Source: an uncultured Christensenellaceae bacterium
GTDB taxonomy: Bacteria; Bacillota; Clostridia; Christensenellales; Pumilibacteraceae
Assembly: GCA_910588315.1 (NCBI GenBank)
Contig: CAJUQF010000008.1
Location: forward strand, 1-40,707
Length of the DNA stretch: 40,707 nt
Reading direction: 5' to 3'
Both the position numbers and the translations under genes were made by a program. Under the pieces are notes generated by a model. It searched no databases and was not told where the DNA came from. It saw only the letters and a program-made list of their open reading frames with translations. This document shows positions 7,406 through 15,600 of the stretch, in pieces (position 1 is the first letter of the stretch; each line of letters starts with the position of its first letter).

Positions 7406-7446
7406 CTTGGCTTATTCATCCCAATTGAATTTTATTCCGGCGCTCA

Positions 7447-8316
7447 CTAAATTTTCGGATTTTTAAGTTTTTTCTCCGAGTCCAAAAGCTCACGCACTTT
7501 GGCGGGCATGCCGTCGAAAATAATGTTTCCGAGCAGGCGTCGGCTCTGCGTAAAGCACAAAGCATTAAAATACTCCGCCGCCCTTGCGCATATACTGCCG
7601 AAACAAAATTCGAGTTCGCCTTTATGCTTTGCGATAAACTCCCTACGTGATGTAACATCGCCGTAAACCACAGCGAACGGGTTGTAACGCCCGTGCTTTA
7701 CGTCGTCTACGATATCGTCCAGCGCATCGGCAAGATAAACGAACTTACCTATATTATAGCACAAGCCTTTTAAATTGTCATCTGTTTTGACACCCAAAAC
7801 AAGTCCGGGCAATTCGCGCATAAGGTTCGCAAACGGGTCTGCGGCTCTGTCGATACTGCATACTCGTGAGTTTTCTACTTCGCGCTGTTTTTTATACGCG
7901 TCGTCTATCGCTTTCCAAACTTCCGGACAAAGTTCTTTTGCCTTGCGGAACGGCTTTTTGAGCGCATGCCGCGCCGCTCTGTACTTTATGCCGTCGCCGT
8001 CGATAACGCCGTCATTCGCCTTTTGATACGACAAAAGAATGTTTGCCGCCGCGATTTTTTCGAGCAGCGGATTGGGGCGCAAGATAGCCTTCTTTTTGGG
8101 ATTGAGTATACACGGACGCTCTTCTATGACCACATCGGCTTGCGCGTAATCGTGCATTAGCGCGGAAAAGAACGCAAAGTCGTAATTGGTGGTAAACCGC
8201 GGCAGATTCCCGTACAGTTCGCCGGTTTGACAGCACATGCCGCAGTAAAACGATCTGTAAAGCACGAAGTCGCTCATCATGAGCGTGCTTTTTTGCGGAA
8301 CGATATATCCGTACAT
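7447..8316 (-). CDS. DUF5685 family protein
   Basis: 289 aa, matching the uncharacterised DUF5685 family as I remember it. The opening is MYGYIVPQK, followed by YRSFYCGMCCQTGELYG with its close cysteines, a mid-region NPLLEKIAAAN, and a C-terminal YLADALDDIVDDVKHGRYNPF. The Asp-rich helix in that last motif recalls the second metal-binding helix of squalene/phytoene-type prenyl synthases. That likeness is an inference and no activity is known. The ATG overlaps the trpS stop by one base (TAATG), so translation is coupled. The J-like protein just downstream makes a functional link plausible. Confidence 0.8.
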   Translation of the reverse strand: MYGYIVPQKSTLMMSDFVLYRSFYCGMCCQTGELYGNLPRFTTNYDFAFFSALMHDYAQADVVIEERPCILNPKKKAILRPNPLLEKIAAANILLSYQKANDGVIDGDGIKYRAARHALKKPFRKAKELCPEVWKAIDDAYKKQREVENSRVCSIDRAADPFANLMRELPGLVLGVKTDDNLKGLCYNIGKFVYLADALDDIVDDVKHGRYNPFAVVYGDVTSRREFIAKHKGELEFCFGSICARAAEYFNALCFTQSRRLLGNIIFDGMPAKVRELLDSEKKLKNPKI

Positions 8317-9332
8317 TACAGCCTGACAAACCCTATTTTTTTGTAAACTTTCTCCAACGTGCGCGCCGCAAGACGTTCTGCTTTTTCGGCGCCGACGCGC
8401 ATGATCTCCATAAGTCCTTTGTCGTCACGGCGCAACGCTTCGTACTTTTCGCGAACGGGCCGCAAAACTTCCACCGCCGCCTCGCCGACGCGTGTTTTGA
8501 ACGTAGCGTAATCGCAAGCCGCGAATTCGCGCTCCGCCCGCTCGAGCGTGATATCGTTTATGGCAGCGTATATTGTCAATAGATTGGTAATGCCCGGCTT
8601 GTCCTCGCATGCGTGTACGCACGTGTCGCAGTCTGTGACCGCGCGCTTGAACTTGCGCATGATGACTTCGGGCGGATCGAGTATGAATACGTTGCCGTCG
8701 GCATTGCCTTCGCTCTTGCCCATCTTTGCCGTCGGGTCGGACAGCGAATAAATTCGCGAGCCGAAAGTAGGCACCTTGCCCTCCGGTACGGTAAACGTCG
8801 GGCTGTATCTGTTATTGAACCGAGTCGCTATTGTGCGGCAAAGTTCGACGTGCTGCATCTGGTCGTCTCCGACCGGCACTATGTCCGCCTGATACAAGAG
8901 TATGTCCGCCGCCATAAGCACGGGATAATCGAAAAGTCCGACGTTGATATTTTCCGGCGCTTTTTTACTCTTGTCCTTAAACTGCGTCATACGGCTCGCT
9001 TCGCCGAACATCGTATAGTTATTGAGCAGCCAGCAAAGTTCCGCATGCGCTTTTACGTGCGATTGCATAAACAGCACGTTGCGCTCGGGATCGATCCCGA
9101 CTGCGATAAGCAGAGCGAAAAGTCTCTTGCTGTTTTCACGCAAGTCTTTTGGGTCTATAGCGACGGTTATTGCATGAAGATCGGCAACGGCGTACAAACA
9201 ATCGTACTCGTCGGACATTCGTCCCCAATATTTCATCGCACCGAGATAATTGCCGAGCGTAGGATTGCCCGTCGGTTTGACTGCCGAGAAAACCCTTTTG
9301 CGTTTTTCCACTGCGTTTGTTTGTTCGTTCAT
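8316..9332 (-). CDS. trpS: tryptophanyl-tRNA synthetase
   Basis: Class Ic synthetase that charges tRNA-Trp with tryptophan using ATP. The 338 residues are normal for bacterial TrpRS. Signature 1 is TGNPTLGN (about 21-28), with Thr where the HIGH motif has its first His, as in several Bacillota. Signature 2 is KMGKS (203-207) in place of KMSKS. SLSDPTAKMGKSEGN and the DQMQHVELCR segment are typical. It follows thrC after 24 nt without a strong ribosome-binding site and is coupled to the DUF5685 gene downstream. No T-box leader is present; it would rely on the operon promoter upstream of the aminotransferase gene. Confidence 0.97.
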   Translation of the reverse strand: MNEQTNAVEKRKRVFSAVKPTGNPTLGNYLGAMKYWGRMSDEYDCLYAVADLHAITVAIDPKDLRENSKRLFALLIAVGIDPERNVLFMQSHVKAHAELCWLLNNYTMFGEASRMTQFKDKSKKAPENINVGLFDYPVLMAADILLYQADIVPVGDDQMQHVELCRTIATRFNNRYSPTFTVPEGKVPTFGSRIYSLSDPTAKMGKSEGNADGNVFILDPPEVIMRKFKRAVTDCDTCVHACEDKPGITNLLTIYAAINDITLERAEREFAACDYATFKTRVGEAAVEVLRPVREKYEALRRDDKGLMEIMRVGAEKAERLAARTLEKVYKKIGFVRL

Positions 9333-9356
9333 TATGGTATTGTCCGATTGATATTA

Positions 9357-10817
9357 TTATTGTTGTTTCGCGTAACGTTTTTTGATATACGGTATAATTT
9401 CCGACGGGGAGATAACGTCGTCGAATCTGATTTCGGAAGAAAATACATCTATAAGCGATTCCGGAGCTTCTATCGCCGTTATCTCTTCGAGCCTACGCAG
9501 CATATCCGCATCGGCGTCGCCTGTCGCTCGTTCTCCCAAAGCATTCATCACAGCGGGAGCGAATTTATACGGGTTTGCCGTAGAAACGACAACCGTGGGT
9601 CGCACGAATTCGCGACGCATGGCGACCGCAAAAGCCGCGGCGGTATGCGTATCTATAAGATAGCCGTACTCGTCCTCTACATCGGCAATAGCCTCGGCGA
9701 TATCTTCGTCATCGGCGAAATCGCCCGCGAATATCTCTTTTACGCCGTCGATCTCGGACGGCGTGACCGAATATCTCCCATCCGTTTTGAGTTCTTCCAT
9801 GCGGCTCTTTGTCAGTTCCGAGTCTCTGCCGCTTATCTCGAATATGAGCCGCTCGAGATTGCTCGAGATCAAAATATCCATGGACGGGCTGTCGGTCTTG
9901 TAGAACTCGCGGTTGATATCGTATGTACCGCTGTCTATAAAATCGGTAAGCACGTTGTTTCGATTGGACGCGCACACGAGCTTGTTTATCGGCAAGCCCA
10001 TTCTCAGCGCATAATAGCCGGCAAGGATATTACCGAAATTGCCTGTCGGTACTACGAAATCTATGCGCTCGCCCGGCTTTATCTCGCCTGCGTTTATAAG
10101 ATCGCAATACGCCGAAAAATAATACGCTATCTGCGGTACGAGTCTGCCGATATTTATAGAGTTCGCCGACGACACCGATATATTATTCTCTCCGAGCGCT
10201 GCATTTAAACCGTTGTCGATAAAAGCCGCTTTCACAGCGCTTTGCGCGTCGTCGAAGTTGCCGGTTATACCGACCGCACAAACGTTATCGCCCTTTTGCG
10301 TCTGCATAGCCAGCTTCTGTACGCGGCTTACACCGTCGGTCGGATAAAACACGCAACACGCCGTACCGTCGACGTCCCTGAACCCTTCGAGCGCGGCTTT
10401 GCCGGTGTCACCGCTCGTCGCGACGAGAATAAGCGTTTTATCGGTCTTGCCCTTGCTCGCCTTTGCGCGAACGATAAGCCGCGGCAAAACGGACAATGCC
10501 ATATCCTTGAAGGCGTGCGTGCGTCCGTGCCAAAGCTCCAGGACGAACATGTTTTCGTCGAGCTTGACTATCGGCGCAGGATCCCCGTCGAACGCGGCGT
10601 ACGCATCCGCGCAAACCCCGTCGGTATCGAAGTCGTCGAAGAACGTCTTTAATATCCTGTCGCAACGCGCGGCATAATCGAGTTCGAGAAAGTCGGCGTA
10701 GTGCAATACGGGAAATTCTTTCGGCACGAAAAGTCCGCCGTCCGCGGACAGTCCGTCGATAACCGCCGCTGCGCTGTCTGTTTCGACCGTGCTTTGGCGT
10801 GTGGAAGTATACTTCAT
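9357..10817 (-). CDS. thrC: threonine synthase
   Basis: PLP enzyme that converts O-phosphohomoserine to threonine and phosphate, the last step of threonine synthesis. The 486-aa length and order fit the longer microbial ThrC type: an N-terminal MKYTSTR and SADGGLFVP segment, the PLP-lysine motif HGRTHAFKDMAL (Lys at about 104), the SGDTGKAALEGF phosphate loop, SINIGRLVPQIAYYF, and the FVVPTGNFGNILAG cofactor loop. It starts 1 nt after the P-loop gene stops. No thrB or homoserine dehydrogenase gene is nearby. Co-transcription with an aminotransferase that may make aspartate fits the aspartate-to-threonine route. Confidence 0.97.
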   Translation of the reverse strand: MKYTSTRQSTVETDSAAAVIDGLSADGGLFVPKEFPVLHYADFLELDYAARCDRILKTFFDDFDTDGVCADAYAAFDGDPAPIVKLDENMFVLELWHGRTHAFKDMALSVLPRLIVRAKASKGKTDKTLILVATSGDTGKAALEGFRDVDGTACCVFYPTDGVSRVQKLAMQTQKGDNVCAVGITGNFDDAQSAVKAAFIDNGLNAALGENNISVSSANSINIGRLVPQIAYYFSAYCDLINAGEIKPGERIDFVVPTGNFGNILAGYYALRMGLPINKLVCASNRNNVLTDFIDSGTYDINREFYKTDSPSMDILISSNLERLIFEISGRDSELTKSRMEELKTDGRYSVTPSEIDGVKEIFAGDFADDEDIAEAIADVEDEYGYLIDTHTAAAFAVAMRREFVRPTVVVSTANPYKFAPAVMNALGERATGDADADMLRRLEEITAIEAPESLIDVFSSEIRFDDVISPSEIIPYIKKRYAKQQ

Positions 10818-10818
10818 A

Positions 10819-11220
10819 TCAGTCTTTTACGACGGTGTATTTGTTCATGTAGTTGGGAAGTTTCTCGGCGGACACCGTTGCCGTAAAATCAGTGCCGTCG
10901 AGCTTTTCCATAGTGTCGAATATAGGTTTAAGCGCATCGGGTTCGACGTCAAGAAGTCTGTTGAGCCCGTCGATAAACACGTACTGGATATCGAAGTTTG
11001 TCGATATCATGCCTTTTAAAAATCCGCTCAGCTCGTACGTATTGCGTACGCCGTAGTCGGCGACGTTAATGAACTTGACGTTGGGATTTATACCGAGCGA
11101 CTCGGAATTGTCGGTGAGAAATATAACCTGACCGGTCGCGCGTTCCGCCGCGCCGTTCGCCGCGCTCGTAATACGCTTGGTCTTGCCGCTGCCTTTTGCT
11201 CCGTAGATAACAGAAATCAT
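10819..11220 (-). CDS. small P-loop NTP-binding protein
   Basis: 133 aa. The Walker A motif GAKGSGKT is at residues 7-14, a Walker B-like strand YVFIDGL at about 89-95, and the protein ends soon after. It is a minimal P-loop domain with no extra domains and resembles short 'ATP-binding / PilT-like' proteins seen as singletons in clostridia. The start is supported by AAGGAGAA 8 nt upstream. It is sandwiched between the aminotransferase (36-nt gap) and thrC (1-nt gap), so it is made with threonine-pathway enzymes, though nothing in it suggests an amino-acid role. Confidence 0.8.
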   Translation of the reverse strand: MISVIYGAKGSGKTKRITSAANGAAERATGQVIFLTDNSESLGINPNVKFINVADYGVRNTYELSGFLKGMISTNFDIQYVFIDGLNRLLDVEPDALKPIFDTMEKLDGTDFTATVSAEKLPNYMNKYTVVKD

Positions 11221-11256
11221 GATATGTATTCTCCTTATGAGTATTGTAACGTTTTT

Positions 11257-12456
11257 TCAGTCGCCGAGCTGAGCCAAGAAACTGCTTATGGAATTGAGTC
11301 CGCGCTCGATATCTATCTCGGACGCCGCATACGAAAGTCGCACATAGTCGGGCGCTCCGAAACTCTCGCACGGAATTACCGCGACGCGCTCCTGTTCGAG
11401 CAACAACGACGCAAAATCGAACGCCGTTCTTATACGCTGTCCCTCTATACTCTTGCCTAAAAGTTTTTTGACAGATACCATCACGTAGAACGCGCCCTTC
11501 GGTTCGATGAACTCCAAGCCGAGCCGCGATAAGCGCAACATCATAAGCGCGCGGCGCGCGTCGAACGTGGCTTTCATTCCCTCGAGAAACGCCTCGCCGT
11601 GATACTTGTCGGTAAGCGCGACCATGGACGCATACTGCGCTATCGAGTTGCAGTTTGACGTGCTGTGACTTTGCATGCTCGACATAGCCGCCGATATTTG
11701 CTCGTTCGCCGCCGCGTATCCGACGCGCCAGCCGGTCATAGAGTACGTCTTGCTCATGCCGTTTATAACGATAGTACGTTCTTTTAATATGTCGGAGTAT
11801 GCCGCGATAGAATGATGCTTGCGCTCGTAAGTAAGCTTTTCGTAGATCTCGTCGGAAACGACGTATATCTCGTGCCGCTCGATGACGGCGGCAAGCGCGT
11901 TTATCTCGCTGCGCGTGTACACCGCGCCCGTCGGGTTATTGGGATTGTTGTGTATAAACGCTTTGGTCTTGGGCGTAATTGCTTTTTCGAGTTCTTCCGC
12001 CGTGATCTTGAAACTGTTTTCGGGCTTTGTTTCCACAAATACCGGCACGCCGCCCGCCATCTTGATTATCTCTGGATAGCTGAGCCAGTACGGCGACGGC
12101 ACGATGACCTCGTCGCCGGGATTGAGTATAGCCATAAACGCATTGAAAAGCGAATGTTTCGCGCCGTTGGAAACGACGATATGGATAGGTTCGTAATCGA
12201 GCGCGTTGTCGTTTTTGAGCTTTTGGCAAATCGCATTGCGGAGGTCGAGCGTACCCGCCGCCGGCGTGTATTTGGTAAGTCCCATATCGAGCGCCTTGCG
12301 TCCCGCCTCGACGATATAATCGGGCGTGTTGAAATCGGGTTCGCCTGCGGCAAACGAAACGACCTTCATGCCGTCCGCTTTCATCTTCTTCGCCCGAGCA
12401 GTTATATCGAGCGTCAGCGACGGCGAAATGAGCTTTGCACGCTTTGCTATTTCCAT
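11257..12456 (-). CDS. class I PLP aminotransferase, aspartate aminotransferase-like
   Basis: 399-aa fold-type I aminotransferase, probably interconverting aspartate and oxaloacetate with glutamate/2-oxoglutarate. Seen: FAAGEPDFNTPD near 35-46, KYTPAAGTLDLR (62-73), the NNPNNPTGAVY loop (170-180), SDEIYEKL (201-208), and the PLP-lysine motif SKTYSMTGWRVGYAAA (Lys about 236). These match the AspB/AspC-Ib group common in Bacillota. The start is supported by AGGAGAA. It is first in the operon with the P-loop protein, thrC, trpS, DUF5685, J-like and membrane genes, and has its own promoter. The exact amino-acid specificity is not proven. Confidence 0.9.
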   Translation of the reverse strand: MEIAKRAKLISPSLTLDITARAKKMKADGMKVVSFAAGEPDFNTPDYIVEAGRKALDMGLTKYTPAAGTLDLRNAICQKLKNDNALDYEPIHIVVSNGAKHSLFNAFMAILNPGDEVIVPSPYWLSYPEIIKMAGGVPVFVETKPENSFKITAEELEKAITPKTKAFIHNNPNNPTGAVYTRSEINALAAVIERHEIYVVSDEIYEKLTYERKHHSIAAYSDILKERTIVINGMSKTYSMTGWRVGYAAANEQISAAMSSMQSHSTSNCNSIAQYASMVALTDKYHGEAFLEGMKATFDARRALMMLRLSRLGLEFIEPKGAFYVMVSVKKLLGKSIEGQRIRTAFDFASLLLEQERVAVIPCESFGAPDYVRLSYAASEIDIERGLNSISSFLAQLGD

Positions 12457-12513
12457 AGTGTACTTCTCCTATTGTACAAAATCTCATCGTTTCCCGATTA
12501 CTATACCGATTAT

Positions 12514-12542
12514 ATTATACAATATACTATATAAAAAAGCAA
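12514..12542 (-). promoter_or_regulatory. promoter of the aminotransferase-thrC-trpS operon
   Basis: -35-like TTGCTT, 17-bp spacer, consensus -10 TATAAT; predicted start about 12507, leaving a ~50-nt leader with a good ribosome-binding site. The -35 overlaps the T-rich tail of the terminator from the surface-protein genes. The weak -35 suggests possible activator dependence. Confidence 0.55.
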
Positions 12543-12545
12543 GTA

Positions 12546-12574
12546 CCCCCGCACAATTAAGGCGAGGGTTTTTT
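12546..12574. terminator. terminator after the surface-protein operon
   Basis: The stem CCCCCGC / GCGAGGG (one G-U pair) has a 9-nt loop. On the plus strand it is followed directly by T6; on the minus strand the T6 run comes 7 nt after the stem. It ends the minus-strand surface-protein mRNA and would also stop antisense transcription entering that gene. Confidence 0.65.
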
Positions 12575-12601
12575 GCAGGCTATAATAGGACAAATAATTA
12601 C

Positions 12602-15600
12602 TTACGCCGTCTTGGCGCCGATCGTAAACGTTGCCGAACCGTTACTTGCGGCGCGAGCGACAAGGGTATATTGTCTTCTGGCGCTTGCTACGCATTTTAA
12701 CGACGCATTCAAGCCGCCGTTACCGTTATCGTCCTTTACGGTAAGTACGCCGGATGAATCATAAAGTTCCAAATACGGATCTCCGCTATTGTTTGTAGTA
12801 TAGAATGTGACCGTAGTTCTTGCATTAAAATATACGGGGATCTTTTTGCCCTGTCCGCTTACGCTTACTTTGAAATTATCCGGAACACAGGAACCCGAAA
12901 CGCCGTTGCCGCTTTTACTGCCGGTTCCGCCGCTGCCGCAATCGGAAAAATACCCATTGCCGCCCGCGCCGCCTTTTGTACCGCTGCCGCCGGTTCCGCC
13001 CGCGCCGCCGTACCCGAGATTTCCTTCAGACGTTTCAGCCCCGTTAACGGCAATGTTACAGCCTTTCCCCGAATCGCCGTATTTCCCGCCGTTGCCACCC
13101 TTGCCTCCGGTGTTTACGGTTCCTCCGCTGCCGCCGCTGCCTCCTTTTCCGCCGGCTCCGCCATTGCCCCCGTAAAGTTTAAACGAAGACCCTGTCACGC
13201 TTATCTTTTGCGTGTATATACCGTAACCCCCGTTACCTCCGGCTCCGCCGTTGCCGCCGAGTCCTCCCGGCATGGCAGACGTACCCGCGGAACCGATAGT
13301 ACCGCTCGCGCCGTCGCTGCCGTTGCCGCCGTGCGCAGTTATGACGCTGTTTTTAACGGTCAGCGAATTTACGGTAATGCCATTGCCGCCGTGTACCCCG
13401 GCTTTTCCGTTATTCTTCACACTGCTACTATACCCCTTTCCACCCGTTGCGATAAGATTACAGTCTTCTATCGTTAAATTTGTTGCTTTTATGCCGCTTC
13501 CCGCCGCAGTCCATGCAGAACCGGTTTCCGCGCCGCCGCCCACTGCTTCCAGACCGCCGCCGATTATAGTCAAATTCGGAATGTCTATACCGTGAGCGTA
13601 CTTCTGATTTGTCTCGATCTTACAATTGCCGTAGAGCCGCAAATAGACGTGTTGATTACCGGAATAATATAATGCCGTAACCGTATTCGAAGTATAATCG
13701 AAGCGATCCAAATTAATAGAAAGCGGTAACGTTCTGTCGTTTGCAATCACTATATTAACACCGTAATACGAAAATCCGCCTTTCATATTAAGCGTTACGA
13801 TGTTTTTAGGAACGACTATTTCTTTAGGAGAATTATTGTAATCGGATCGAGCGTCTATCAGCAGCCGCTTTTTCCCGTTTGTATTTATACTGTCTCTGAG
13901 ACTGTATGTAACTTCAGTATACAGACAATCGACAGTCTCAGTATATCCGTGTTTATATTGGATGCGCGCATAAACGTTAACGGCTTCCACATTCGGCAAA
14001 CCGACAAGATCCGCAGTATCGCCGGCGCCGTCCAAATCATATTCGGTACCGTTCCAAATATATGAATACTCTATTTTCGAATACACGTCGCTTACGGGTA
14101 CGCCGTACAAGTTTTCGAATCTCACACGAAATTTATTATCGTATATATTGCAAGATGCTACATAGGGCTGGTTGATCACAAAAGTATAAGTTTTGAGAGT
14201 AGGTCTTTTCCCGTTATTCAGTTCCATAGACTCTATAATTATTTCTATAGATTTACCTACAAGTGTCGGCAAATTTGACACTGAAACGCTAAAACCGGAA
14301 ATCGACACCCCATTAAGATTTTGCCCCAGTCGCATGGTAACGCCGTACGTTGCGGTAGAATTGCACACGATCCTGAACTCATATGTACAACTTATCCCTA
14401 AATATAATGTTTCCGAATCCTTTACATTATAGTTATCAATAAAAATATTCTCTATTACCGTAGGAACATACAATCGGAACAGCAAAGTTCTTTGTATAGC
14501 ACCTTGTATTTCAATATAATATTTTCCTACGCTCTTTTCAAGGATAAAAGTGAAATACGTATCATATTCCGTCATTAAACAATCCACATACCGTATCGAA
14601 TTCGAAGCATCGTAATAATAAACCTTAACATGCATATCAGCTGAATCCGGTCTACTTACCATAATGACAAATTCACACTGCGCCTCACTCTTTGTATAAT
14701 CATATTCAAAAATCAAACTGGTATCCGCCTCTATCGTATGAGTATATTCTATGCCCTCCTCACAGCGAATAAGATCGGCTCCGATTTGTTTATCGTTTCT
14801 TATAGACAAAGTCATTTTTGTATTAGTTATATCGGCAAACACATAATATACTCCGGTATTTAAATAAATCGATAGACCATCGGGAAAACTATCGATGAGA
14901 TTAAAGTCTGCGTCGTATAAATACAATACAACATCATATTGCGAATTTATCGTAATATCGAAAGTAAAACTCATTGATTCAGGCGGCATCAACACAAAAT
15001 AAGTTTTATCGAATACCATTACATTGCCGTACAACGGCAATTCATTGGGCGAAAAGCGAACGGACACTGTACTCTCGGAATCCGTGCGATCGAAAAGTAT
15101 ATAATATTCTTTATCGTTTAGCAAGTCCAATTTATTTGCGGTTTCGTCATATAGCATGTTGAGATACTTATCCGTTATCTTAAATTTATCTATGCCGACC
15201 AGAGTATATACGCCGGAAATGGTCGGCGTGAATACCAAAGTAGCGCTGTCGCCTGTTACCGTATACTGCTTGTTGTGCAGCAATACATCTCCCGTCAAGG
15301 CAAAGGTCAACATACCTATGTTTTTAGACGAACTCACTACTATAAAATATTTTTCATTTTTATTTAACCGACTGTGAGTGACGTTCGCGCCGACGTCTGT
15401 GTATATGTTGATCTGCGCGTCGGGATCGTTTTCCATCGAAAGTTCGTACTTACTCGAAAATTCGGGAATAAATCCTACTATATTGTAATCGGAAATATTA
15501 TCCACCGTAATGTTCTCGCCGTTTGTGGTATGCGGCGTGAATTTTACTTCGGTAATAACATGCGTATTAGCGCTTATCGCCTCGATATCTATGTAATATT

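Noticed and set aside
8613..10208. long plus-strand open frame opposite trpS and thrC
   Set aside because: It is antisense to two strongly conserved genes; its product is Arg/His/Tyr-rich and resembles no family.
12457..12601. T-box or amino-acid riboswitch before the aminotransferase-thrC-trpS operon
   Set aside because: The leader after the predicted start is only ~50 nt and lacks the T-box GGTGG/specifier pattern; the stem there belongs to the upstream terminator.
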